Assembly: GCA_009779925.1 (NCBI GenBank)
Contig: WRAZ01000025.1
Location: forward strand, 1 to 32,515
DNA: 32,515 nucleotides
From: Chitinivibrionia bacterium
GTDB taxonomy: Bacteria > Fibrobacterota > Chitinivibrionia > Chitinivibrionales > Chitinivibrionaceae
Direction of reading: 5' to 3'
Shown: piece by piece, positions 23,751 through 31,564 of the stretch
Layout: every line of letters begins with the position of its first letter
Position numbering within the stretch: position 1 is the first letter of the stretch
The notes under the pieces: model-generated
Told to the model about the DNA's origin: nothing
Seen by the model: only the letters and a program-made list of their open reading frames with translations
The model's database searches: none
Made by a program: the position numbers and the translations under genes

Positions 23751-24734
23751 ATGACAAAATACATAATAAAACGAATACTGACAACAATACCGCTACTTTT
23801 TGCGGTGTCGTTTATTTCGTTTTTCTTTATTCGACTGGCGCCGGGTGATATGTTGGCGCCGTATCGGGCTAATCCGCAGATTTCGCAGGAAACTATTATC
23901 GCGCTCGAACAGCGTTTTCATTTGGATAAGCCGCTTGTTGTTCAATACGGGTATTGGCTGAAAAACGTGCTTCGCGGCGATTTGGGCTTTTCGTTCCTTA
24001 AAAGAGAGCAAGTTTCTACGGTTATAGGCAGTCGAATGGTGAATACGCTCATATTGGCGCTTTTTTCGATTTTTATAACTTGGACGGTCGCCATACCGCT
24101 GGGAATTTACGCCGCCGTCCATCAATATAAACCCATAGACGGCTTTCTTTCGTTTATATCTTATATCGGGATTTCGTTTCCGAATTTCTTTTTGGCGCTT
24201 TTGCTTTTGGCGGCGATTTCGGTAATGCCCGAACTTCCGATTATCGGAAAACTGCCGCTGGGAGGAATGAAATCGCCCAACCACGACGAACTAACGCTTA
24301 TAGGACAATTTTTCGACGTCTTAAAACATCTGCTTGTGCCGGGGATTGTTCTGGCAACGGCTTCTATGGCGGGATTACAGCGGATTATGCGCGGAAATAT
24401 GCTCGAAGAATTGCGCCAGCGATACATTACAACCGCGCGCGCGAAAGGGCTTCCCGAAAACAAAGTGGTTTACAAACACGCCCTGCGAAACGCAATAAAT
24501 CCGCTTATTACAATATTCGGATACGAATTTTCGGCGATACTTTCGGGGGCGGCGCTCACGGAAATCATAACGGGCTACCCCGGGCTCGGCTCGGTAATGC
24601 TCGACGCCGTCCGCGCGCAAGACCAGTTTCTGATAATGGGAAATATGCTGATGAGCGGCGTTTTGCTTATCTGCGGAAACCTGCTTTCGGACATCTTGCT
24701 CGCCGTTTGCGACCCGCGCGTAAAACTTAGTTAA
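23751..24734 (+). CDS. ABC transporter permease, DppB/OppB type
   Basis: This 327-residue inner-membrane permease of peptide/nickel-type ABC importers starts MTKYIIKRILTTIPLLFAVSFISFFFIRLAPGD, as is standard for DppB/OppB. Six membrane segments follow. The ATPase-coupling EAA-like loop is RQRYITTARAKGLPENKVVYKHALRNAINPLIT, and the usual end is NLLSDILLAVCDPRVKLS. The partner permease (OppC), ATPases and binding protein are not beside it, so the rest of the transporter must be elsewhere. The substrate is unknown. The ribosome binding site before the ATG is weak (ACGGAAA). Confidence 0.9.
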   Translation: MTKYIIKRILTTIPLLFAVSFISFFFIRLAPGDMLAPYRANPQISQETIIALEQRFHLDKPLVVQYGYWLKNVLRGDLGFSFLKREQVSTVIGSRMVNTLILALFSIFITWTVAIPLGIYAAVHQYKPIDGFLSFISYIGISFPNFFLALLLLAAISVMPELPIIGKLPLGGMKSPNHDELTLIGQFFDVLKHLLVPGIVLATASMAGLQRIMRGNMLEELRQRYITTARAKGLPENKVVYKHALRNAINPLITIFGYEFSAILSGAALTEIITGYPGLGSVMLDAVRAQDQFLIMGNMLMSGVLLICGNLLSDILLAVCDPRVKLS

Positions 24735-24808
24735 AATATGCAAATTTATGATTTTTGTGATTTTTTTGTAAATTTCGCCTTTGCAAGTATTGAATATATT
24801 ATTTTATG

Positions 24809-24824
24809 TTGTGAAAAATCACAA
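24809..24824. promoter_or_regulatory. TTGTGA-N4-TCACAA palindrome upstream of exported protein gene
   Basis: Perfect 6-bp half-sites TTGTGA and TCACAA are separated by AAAA, 25 bp before the ATG at 24850. The half-sites resemble those of CRP/FNR-family regulators. The 4-bp spacing is FNR-like, whereas CRP sites have 6 bp between TGTGA and TCACA. A related TTTTTGTGATTTTT half-site occurs at about 24752, and others at about 31483 and 31503. Its role is inferred only. Confidence 0.35.
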
Positions 24825-24849
24825 ACTAACCAAATAATTGGAGAGAAAT

Positions 24850-26064
24850 ATGAAAAAAATATTATTAAGTCTTTTGGTTCTCGCAATGGCGGGATTAACT
24901 TATGCAAGCAACTTACCTATGTCGAAACAAGCGACTTTGGTCGAAGTTTTTTCGCCGTCCGAAATTTCGATTAACGCGGTGGGCTTGGGCAGAAACGAAA
25001 GAGCGGCTACAATCGACCTGCAAAAAGCGGCGGTTTGGTTTGCGCTTTACGGCGGAACAGACCCGCTTCTTAACAACGAACAAGCGATAAATAATTTTGC
25101 GCCGAACCAAGAAGCGTTTTTCGCGGACGTTTCGCGCTTTATCACATTCAGAGCGGAGCGGGCTATTTCTTCAACAAGGGCGCGTTTGCCCGACACGGGA
25201 CGAAACGGCTTTCGCATAACCAAAAACGTCCGTGTAAATGTTGCAATGCTCCGCGCAGAACTCGAAAGAATGGGCGTTTTGATTGCCAGAGCGGATTTAG
25301 CGGCGCAGGTTGGACTTCCTATGATTATGGTAATCCCCGAAACACCGAGCGGTCAAACCCCGCTTCAGGTATTTGAGGCAAATCCTCTTGCACGTCAGGC
25401 GGCGGGCGTTATAGAAAGTTTCCTTACGGCGCGCAGATATGACGTTATTGTTCCGCGCGCGGCAGAACAGTTAAACGATTTGGCAAGCGTTCAGTCGCAA
25501 CTTCGCGGCAATGAAGTCGATATTGCATACCAGCTTTCTTTGGCTTTGGGCGCGGACGTTTATATAACGTTTTCGGGTCAAGTCGATAACAATCAGGCGC
25601 GAGTTGTAATACGCGCTTACGAAACCACAACCGCTCGCCTTTTGGGAACGGAAACAGGATTTTCGGAAAGACGTCCCGGTGCGTCGCAAGAGGCATTGGT
25701 CGAAGAAGCGATTAACGGCGCAATCCAAAACGTTCTTGCAAGAATTACGGAATTTTGGATTGAGGACACAAGACGCGGAATTCAATACAAATTGATTTTG
25801 AACGTCATTGGCAGTTTTTCACAAAGACAACTTACCGATTTGCAATTTGCAGTTTCGGACGCTGTTTCGGAGATGTTCAGCACTTCGCGCGAAGTAATTA
25901 TAACCGACGCAACTATGGACTATTTGGTCTGGACGACAAACCCGCAACTTAACAGTTCTATGAATATTTTCAGAGAATTGAGAAACCGTCTTGAGCGTTT
26001 CACGGATGTTCAGCGTATAAATATAAACCGCAAACTTATTATTTTGGGGTTGGATAATCCGTAA
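24850..26064 (+). CDS. Exported protein, possibly DUF6175/FlgT-like, function unknown
   Basis: This 404-residue protein has a signal peptide (MKKILLSLLVLAMAGLTYAS). The N-terminal part AVGLGRNERAATIDLQKAAVWFALYGG resembles the N-terminal fold of LPP20/FlgT-type proteins. The middle part LPMIMVIPETPSGQTPLQVFEANPLARQAAGVIESFLTARRYDVIVPRA..LGADVYITFSG resembles DUF6175-type periplasmic proteins. Both comparisons are from memory and unverified. It has no membrane anchor or lipobox, so it is probably periplasmic. The ATG at 24850 has GGAG 6 nt upstream, preferred over an in-frame TTG at 24838. It is followed after 3 bp by ybeY. Confidence 0.6.
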   Translation: MKKILLSLLVLAMAGLTYASNLPMSKQATLVEVFSPSEISINAVGLGRNERAATIDLQKAAVWFALYGGTDPLLNNEQAINNFAPNQEAFFADVSRFITFRAERAISSTRARLPDTGRNGFRITKNVRVNVAMLRAELERMGVLIARADLAAQVGLPMIMVIPETPSGQTPLQVFEANPLARQAAGVIESFLTARRYDVIVPRAAEQLNDLASVQSQLRGNEVDIAYQLSLALGADVYITFSGQVDNNQARVVIRAYETTTARLLGTETGFSERRPGASQEALVEEAINGAIQNVLARITEFWIEDTRRGIQYKLILNVIGSFSQRQLTDLQFAVSDAVSEMFSTSREVIITDATMDYLVWTTNPQLNSSMNIFRELRNRLERFTDVQRININRKLIILGLDNP

Positions 26065-26067
26065 TTT

Positions 26068-26487
26068 ATGCTGACCATTACAACTGAAGACGGCTGTAAA
26101 TTGCCGAAAATTAGTAAAACCGCTCTGCGTTCTCTCTGCAAAAAAGTATATTTGGGAGAGAACGTGAGCCAAAAACAGGACATAGACCTGATTTTTTGTA
26201 CGGAAGATACAATAAAACGACTCAACCGCGACTACCGAAAAAAAGACAGAATTACCGACGTTTTATCGTTTCGATTTAATGAATTTGACTATTTGGGAGA
26301 GATATATATCTGCGTGCAACGCGCAGATGAGCAACGAAAAGAATACGTCCTTACTTTAGACGAAGAGTTGCAAAGGTTGTTTGTCCACGGACTTTTTCAC
26401 CTTTTGGGTTTTGACCACGAAACCGAAGATGAGCGAAAAGAGATGGAGCGTTGCGAAAAAAAATACATTGACTTTGAAAAGGAGTAA
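26068..26487 (+). CDS. ybeY: Endoribonuclease YbeY (rRNA maturation factor)
   Basis: YbeY is a zinc-dependent RNase needed for 16S rRNA 3'-end maturation and ribosome quality control. The 139-residue protein has the metal-binding motif HGLFHLLGFDHETEDERKEME, with His107, His111 and His117. The preceding RKKDRITDVLSFRF strand is also family-typical. It lies 3 bp after the exported protein gene and 3 bp before the CNNM/CorC gene. The ybeY-corC pairing is common in bacteria. Confidence 0.96.
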   Translation: MLTITTEDGCKLPKISKTALRSLCKKVYLGENVSQKQDIDLIFCTEDTIKRLNRDYRKKDRITDVLSFRFNEFDYLGEIYICVQRADEQRKEYVLTLDEELQRLFVHGLFHLLGFDHETEDERKEMERCEKKYIDFEKE

Positions 26488-26490
26488 TAT

Positions 26491-27834
26491 TTGGAGCCAC
26501 CGAGTTTGCCTCTATTTTATTTAATAACTGCTGCGGTTTTTAACTGCATTTACATTTCTCTTCTATCTTCGACCAAAATCGTTTTGGGGCAAGTAGAAAA
26601 TTACAAAAACAAAGTTGTTGATAATCGCATTTTGCACATTATCAAAAATGTCGAGGAAATCCTCGAAAACCGAATGAAATTTGCAATGGTTGTATCGTTC
26701 GCAAAGTCGGTAGCGGTCGCACTTTTGGGAATTTTATTTTACCTCATTGCAGAGGCGATATTTCCGCAACCCCAATATCTTTGGAAGAGACTTTTAGGCT
26801 GTACGATAACAACAGCGATTATTGCAGGATTTATGTGCTACTCAATTCCGCGCGCATTTGCAATTAAATACGCAAGTCCCCTGCTTGCGCCGATTTACAT
26901 TTTCTACAACATAAACCGAATAATCTTAACAGTCTCATTAGTGGTGCCTGCTATGTATTTGGTGTTGAATTCATTACTTAAAGCGATGAATTACGAAGAA
27001 AAATACAGCTTTTTAACCTCAAAAGAATTAAATAAGCTAAATGAGCCTTCCGACTCCGAAACCTGTTTGGAAAAAGAAGGAAAAGATATGATAAACAATA
27101 TCTTTGAATTCAGCGAAACCTGCGCAAAAGAGATTATGGTGCCGCGAATTGACGTTGTAGCGATTTCGATAAAAGCCACCCTCAAAGAAACGCTCGACCA
27201 AATGAGCGAAAAAGGACATTCGCGCATACCCGTGTACGAAGATACTATCGACTCTGTCGTCGGAATTCTGAATGTAAAAGACCTTGTGAAATGGGTTTCC
27301 AAAGCCGAAACTCTGAGCAATGAAAACTGGTCGCTTCGTCAAGTTATAAGAGAGCCGTATTACATTCCCGCAAGCAAGTCGCTGACTAATCTGATGGAAG
27401 ATATGAAGAAAAAACGTTGCCACATTGCCATAGTTGTGGACGAATACGGCGGAACGGCGGGAATTGTCACAATGGAAGACATTATCGAGGAAATAGTCGG
27501 CGACATAGAAGACGAACACGACGAAGAAGCGTCATCGGTACAAAAGATTGACGAGCGGACATTTTTAGTTGACCCGCACATAGAACTTGACGATTTGGAG
27601 CAAAAAATTCATACGCGTTTCGACTATGACGACGGCAAAGACTACAACACCTTGGGCGGACTTTTTTATCACGAACACGGAAGCGTGCCTAAACAGGGAA
27701 CAGAGCTTGTGTTTAAAGGTATTTCATTGATAATTTCAAAAATGGACGCTCAGAGAATTGAAGAGATTAAGATAGTTCTGCCCGAAAATGGCGACAATTC
27801 CGAAATTGATAATCATCTAAAAGCAGATAAATGA
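26491..27834 (+). CDS. CNNM/CorC-HlyC family transporter with CBS domains
   Basis: This 447-residue protein has the full architecture. An N-terminal CNNM/DUF21 membrane domain (about 1-180, four hydrophobic segments) is followed by a CBS pair (about 205-340) with EIMVPRIDVVAIS, GHSRIPVYEDTIDSVVGILNVKDL and HIAIVVDEYGGTAGIVTMEDIIEEIVGDI. A CorC_HlyC domain (about 355-435) follows, with DYNTLGGLFYHEHGSVPKQGTEL. Family members export magnesium or modulate other divalent cations. The start is TTG at 26491, with GGAG 6 nt upstream inside the end of ybeY. Confidence 0.93.
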   Translation: MEPPSLPLFYLITAAVFNCIYISLLSSTKIVLGQVENYKNKVVDNRILHIIKNVEEILENRMKFAMVVSFAKSVAVALLGILFYLIAEAIFPQPQYLWKRLLGCTITTAIIAGFMCYSIPRAFAIKYASPLLAPIYIFYNINRIILTVSLVVPAMYLVLNSLLKAMNYEEKYSFLTSKELNKLNEPSDSETCLEKEGKDMINNIFEFSETCAKEIMVPRIDVVAISIKATLKETLDQMSEKGHSRIPVYEDTIDSVVGILNVKDLVKWVSKAETLSNENWSLRQVIREPYYIPASKSLTNLMEDMKKKRCHIAIVVDEYGGTAGIVTMEDIIEEIVGDIEDEHDEEASSVQKIDERTFLVDPHIELDDLEQKIHTRFDYDDGKDYNTLGGLFYHEHGSVPKQGTELVFKGISLIISKMDAQRIEEIKIVLPENGDNSEIDNHLKADK

Positions 27835-27852
27835 CGTGAATAAAATAAGTAA

Positions 27853-27906
27853 GGGCGGGTTTCAAACCCGCCCCTACACGCATACACATTTCAGACCCGC
27901 CCCTAC
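27853..27906. repeat. GGGCGGGTTT palindrome with CCCCTAC tail plus partial copy
   Basis: A 21-bp palindrome (arms GGGCGGGTTT and AAACCCGCCC, 27853-27873) followed by CCTAC matches the REPIN-like units at 7377-7447. A partial copy, AGACCCGCCCCTAC, follows at 27893-27906 in the same orientation. It lies between the convergent ends of the CNNM/CorC gene and rnc, where such a hairpin could terminate or stabilise transcripts. Confidence 0.85.
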
Positions 27907-27926
27907 GGAAAATCATTCGTGTTTTT

Positions 27927-27948
27927 TTAGATTTCGCAAGAAGTCTAA
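27927..27948. terminator. Weak hairpin with GCAA loop between corC-like gene and rnc
   Basis: TTAGATTTC (27927-27935), GCAA and GAAGTCTAA (27940-27948) form a 9-bp stem with one T-G wobble and a GNRA-type loop. A T-run precedes it on the plus strand but none follows directly, so termination is doubtful in either direction. It lies 4 bp from the rnc stop. Confidence 0.3.
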
Positions 27949-27952
27949 TATA

Positions 27953-28747
27953 TCACACATTATCCAGTAAGCCTAATTTCTCGGCGGCGATTTTTGCCGC
28001 CAGTTGACCTGCGCATTTTTTAGAATTACCGCTTGCAGTTCCGTATTTTTTTCCGTCGATTTCTATTTCTACGGTGAATATTTTGCAGTGGTCGGGACCG
28101 CTTTGTGAAATTATGTCGTATTTTACGTCTGAAATTTTGTTTTTCTGAGCGTATTCTAAAACAATTGCTTTGTAATTTATGTTATCTTCGCACTCTACAA
28201 GCATTTCTATCTGCGGAAAAAGTTTATCTTTCAAAACTTTACGCACGCTGTCTATTCCGCTATCCAGATAAATTGCCGCAATAAGCGCTTCTAAAGCGTT
28301 TGAAGAAACGTCTGTTTTTACACTTTTTAGTTTTTCGTAGCTTTTACCCAAAATCATCGCGTCCATAATGTTCATACTCTCTGCGATTTCTCCGATAATT
28401 TTTCGGCTGACAATAAGCGACTTTATTTTGCTGATTTCCCCTTCGGTGTATTTGGGATAACGGATATACAATTCTTCAATAAGCAGAAAAGCAAGTATTG
28501 AATCGCCCAAAAGTTCCAAGCGTTCGTTTGAGCCGAGCGCGGCATTATCCTTTTCGGGCACAATAGCCGATTTGTGAGTAAGCGCGTGAAAAAGCAGACC
28601 GATGTTTCTGAAATTATAGCCGAGCGCCTTTTGAAGTTCGCCTATGTTTTTGGCTAAATCGCCGCCGACAATATCTACAGAGTATTTTTTTTGAGTATAA
28701 CTTAAAATTACATTATTTATCTTCTCAAAAAAATTACCCTGCTTCAT
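27953..28747 (-). CDS. rnc: Ribonuclease III
   Basis: RNase III cuts double-stranded RNA in rRNA and mRNA processing. In the 264-residue protein the catalytic domain carries NERLELLGDSIL (Glu78, Asp82) and ALEALIAAIYLDSG (Glu153). The C-terminal dsRNA-binding domain runs from about 192 to 260 (NYKAIVLEYAQ, GTASGNSKKCAGQLAAKIAAEKLG). The position that is Asp in E. coli (DTVEAL, Asp114) is Asn150 here (NALEAL). I believe Asn is seen in some FCB homologues but cannot check. The N-terminus is about 30 residues longer than in E. coli. It lies 15 bp after fabF; fabF-rnc is a widely conserved pair. Confidence 0.95.
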   Translation of the reverse strand: MKQGNFFEKINNVILSYTQKKYSVDIVGGDLAKNIGELQKALGYNFRNIGLLFHALTHKSAIVPEKDNAALGSNERLELLGDSILAFLLIEELYIRYPKYTEGEISKIKSLIVSRKIIGEIAESMNIMDAMILGKSYEKLKSVKTDVSSNALEALIAAIYLDSGIDSVRKVLKDKLFPQIEMLVECEDNINYKAIVLEYAQKNKISDVKYDIISQSGPDHCKIFTVEIEIDGKKYGTASGNSKKCAGQLAAKIAAEKLGLLDNV

Positions 28748-28762
28748 TATTCTGTTTCTTAA

Positions 28763-30004
28763 CTAACCGACAAATTTTTTTACGATTAAAGAACAGTTAT
28801 GTCCGCCAAAACCAAACAAATTACACATTCCCGCGTTTACAATTTTGCTTTTTGACTTGTTCGGAGTGTAATCAAGCGTTAATTCGGGGTCTGGTGTTTC
28901 GTAGTTTATTGTGGGTGGTATGATGTCCTCGGAAACAGTTTTTGTTAATGCTACAAAAGCAGTTCCGCCCGCGGCGCCGAGCAAGTGTCCCGTCATTGAT
29001 TTTATTGAACTGATAGACAATTTTTGCGCGTGGTCGCCAAATACTTTTTGTATGGCAATCGTTTCGTTTCTGTCGTTATGCGGGGTCGATGTCCCGTGTG
29101 CCGAAATGTAATCGATGTCTGTTGTTTGCATACCTGCGGTTTTCAGCGCCATTTTCATTACTCGCTGTGCGCCTTCTCCTTCGGGAGCAGGACTGCTGAG
29201 GTGATACGCGTCGCCTGTTGCGCCGTAGCCTACTATTTCCGCGTATATTTTTGCGCCGCGTTTTTGTGCGTGTTCGAGCGTTTCCAAAACGCAAACTCCT
29301 GCGCCTTCGCCCATTACAAAACCATCTCTGTTAAGGTCGAAGGGAGAACTTGCTTTTTGCGGAATTTCGTTTCGGGTGCTCATTGCTTTCATTGCGCAAA
29401 AACCTGCAAAGCCAAGACGTGTCAGCGATGCCTCCGTGCCGCCGCAAACGCAAGCATCCATCATTCCCGCTCTCAGTGCAAGCATAGCGTCGCCAATTCC
29501 GTGCGCGCCCGAAGCACAGGCAGATACTACGCAGTAATTGGGTCCCTTAAATCCGTATTTCATTGAAACCATACCGCTTGCCATATCCGCAATCATCATA
29601 GGAATAAAGAATGCCGAAACACGACGAGGTCCTTTTTCGAGAAGTTTGCCTGCCTCGGTTTCGAGGTAATTAAGACCGCCTATACCCGACGAAATAATTA
29701 CGCCCACTCTTTCGGGGTCAATACTTGCGTCCATAAGATTTGCGTCTTTTACCGCTTCTTCGCTTGCGGCAATCGCGTGAAGAATGAAGCGGTCTGTTCT
29801 GTTAACTTCTTTTGCATCAACAAAATCTTCAAAATTAACGCCTCTTACTTCGCCGCCGATTTTTGTCGGCAAGTCCGAAGTGTCAAACAAAGATATATTA
29901 TCTATTCCGCTTTTTCCGTTTTTGAGAGAATCCCAAAAATCCGCCACATTGTTTCCGCAGGGATTTACAGTTCCCAACCCTGTAATCACTATTCTTTGGT
30001 TCAT
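28763..30004 (-). CDS. fabF: 3-oxoacyl-ACP synthase II (FabF)
   Basis: FabF condenses malonyl-ACP with acyl-ACP in fatty-acid elongation. The 413-residue protein has the nucleophile Cys163 in VVSACASGAHGIGDAM. His303 lies in ISAHGTSTPHND, Lys335 in SIKSMTGHLLGAAGG, and His340 in the same motif. This is the full Cys-His-His set at the usual numbering. The ATG has AAGGAG 8 nt upstream. acpP, which usually precedes fabF, is missing; the upstream gene is a radical SAM protein 29 bp away. Confidence 0.97.
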   Translation of the reverse strand: MNQRIVITGLGTVNPCGNNVADFWDSLKNGKSGIDNISLFDTSDLPTKIGGEVRGVNFEDFVDAKEVNRTDRFILHAIAASEEAVKDANLMDASIDPERVGVIISSGIGGLNYLETEAGKLLEKGPRRVSAFFIPMMIADMASGMVSMKYGFKGPNYCVVSACASGAHGIGDAMLALRAGMMDACVCGGTEASLTRLGFAGFCAMKAMSTRNEIPQKASSPFDLNRDGFVMGEGAGVCVLETLEHAQKRGAKIYAEIVGYGATGDAYHLSSPAPEGEGAQRVMKMALKTAGMQTTDIDYISAHGTSTPHNDRNETIAIQKVFGDHAQKLSISSIKSMTGHLLGAAGGTAFVALTKTVSEDIIPPTINYETPDPELTLDYTPNKSKSKIVNAGMCNLFGFGGHNCSLIVKKFVG

Positions 30005-30033
30005 TTTATAGTTCTCCTTTTCTTTATACTGAT

Positions 30034-31404
30034 TTAATTGGTTTCTCCGCTTTTCAGACGATCAAGCCCTCTTTGAACCGCGTCTTTAACTTCCTGCGAG
30101 TATTCGAGTGATTGGAGTATTTTGTCCGTATTCATTGTGAAACTCGAAAGCGAATCCAAATGGTTTGCGTCCTTAAAAAATTCTTTCCATACATATACGA
30201 AACCGTCGTTAAGTTGCTGTTCGGTTGTATGTTTCGGCTTAAAAACGACGTTTGCCGCGTTGTATTTCGACCAATCTATAGGCATATACAGACGATTTTC
30301 AGCCTGCAAACGTTTGAACATCGGAGTGTTGGGCCAAGGAGTTGCTATAAAAAACTCCGCCGTTTTAACATTGGCTACACGACAAAACTCCAAAATTTTG
30401 TCGAACTGGTCTTCGTGGCAACAATCAAATCCTACCGCAAACGAGCCGAAAAATCTTATGCCTCTGTCTTCGAGTTGTTTAACCAAATCCACGCATTTGT
30501 TCCAGACGTTTTTGTCGCCTTCGTAAAAGCGCGCGCTGAAAGGGTCGCTTGCAAAAACGGTGTACATACTTTTTGCGCCCGCTTCGGAAATTTTATCCAA
30601 AAATTCGGGATTGCTGTTCATTGCAGGCGAGCAGGAAAGGAACATTTTTACGTTGAAATCCTTGATTTTGTCGCACAATTCCATAACGTATTTTGTTATT
30701 CGCGGACGGTTCAGCATTATCATATCGTCGGTGACATAAAACTCTTGTCCGCTCAGTTCGCGAATGTCTTCCACTACCTCGTCCATCGGGCGAAGACGTG
30801 TGCGCTCCCCCTGATAAATCGGGATATTGCACCATTCGCAACTAAAAGGACAGCCGCGCGTGACACTAACAAGCGAGGCGTGCCAATCGTATTTTTTTTC
30901 TACTTCAAAAATTCCTTTTTTGGGACGAACGATTTCTTCGGGTGTCGGAAAATCCGCCGCCTGATAGCGAGGTTTAAGCCGTCCTTTTCTGTAATCGTCT
31001 ATTTGCTCCAAAAATACGGTGTCGCCCTCCCCTACCGTAAGCGAAGTGCAATGCGGTTGAACATCGTCGGGGATCATTGAGGGGTGCATTCCGCCCATAA
31101 ATACAGTTTTTCCCAGAGACAGGAATTTATCGCCGAGTTCGTAAGCCTTAGCCGCCTGCGGAGTAAAAAAACTTATTGCGATAATATCGCTGTCGTCGTT
31201 AAAATTTATCTCTTCGACGTTTTGGTCTTGGATATGATACTGAATGTCGGACTGAGAGTCGCATAGCTTTGCCAAAATCGGGATAGCCATTGACGGCGGC
31301 ATAGTGTATGCCCAAGTAGCCGCTATGGCGGGAAACTCTGCAAGTTCGGGTCTTGCCTCTAAGAATTTGTAAAATTTCGGATATATGAATTTTATTTTTA
31401 TCAT
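30034..31404 (-). CDS. B12-binding-domain radical SAM protein
   Basis: This 456-residue protein has an N-terminal cobalamin-binding-type domain (about 35-150, IIAISFFTPQAAKAYELGDKFLSLGKTVFMGGMHPSMIPDD..VGEGDTVF). The radical SAM core carries the cluster motif Cys185-x3-Cys189-x2-Cys192 (VTRGCPFSCEWCNI). A C-terminal helical part follows. The class includes methyltransferases and ring-forming enzymes such as BchE and hopanoid-type proteins. The substrate here is unknown. Position just before fabF hints at lipid modification, but this is inference. A 160-bp AT-rich leader with two TTTTTGTGATTTTT-like tracts lies upstream. Confidence 0.88.
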   Translation of the reverse strand: MIKIKFIYPKFYKFLEARPELAEFPAIAATWAYTMPPSMAIPILAKLCDSQSDIQYHIQDQNVEEINFNDDSDIIAISFFTPQAAKAYELGDKFLSLGKTVFMGGMHPSMIPDDVQPHCTSLTVGEGDTVFLEQIDDYRKGRLKPRYQAADFPTPEEIVRPKKGIFEVEKKYDWHASLVSVTRGCPFSCEWCNIPIYQGERTRLRPMDEVVEDIRELSGQEFYVTDDMIMLNRPRITKYVMELCDKIKDFNVKMFLSCSPAMNSNPEFLDKISEAGAKSMYTVFASDPFSARFYEGDKNVWNKCVDLVKQLEDRGIRFFGSFAVGFDCCHEDQFDKILEFCRVANVKTAEFFIATPWPNTPMFKRLQAENRLYMPIDWSKYNAANVVFKPKHTTEQQLNDGFVYVWKEFFKDANHLDSLSSFTMNTDKILQSLEYSQEVKDAVQRGLDRLKSGETN

Positions 31405-31512
31405 AGTTATTAAATCCGTATTCCCCTTTCGGCGTAAAATTTCCGTGCATAAAATACGTTATTGCACAAGGCGTTTGTGATTTTTTATTAAAAATACAAC
31501 GTTTTTGTGATT

Positions 31513-31536
31513 TTTCTTCATAAAAAAAGAACAAAC
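31513..31536. repeat. Imperfect copy of the sequence at 32316-32340
   Basis: TTTCTTCATAAAAAAAGAAC and the following AAAC nearly match 32316-32340, with one extra A and one substitution in the latter. The two copies flank the fic gene in the same orientation. In the right copy the sequence is one arm of a terminator hairpin; here the other arm is missing. Confidence 0.5.
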
Positions 31537-31564
31537 ATTATCATCTGCAAGGTTTTTTCACATA

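Noticed and set aside
30112-31080. 322-codon plus-strand open frame
   Set aside because: It is antisense to the radical SAM gene, which has clear motifs on the other strand. Its composition is typical of a shadow frame.
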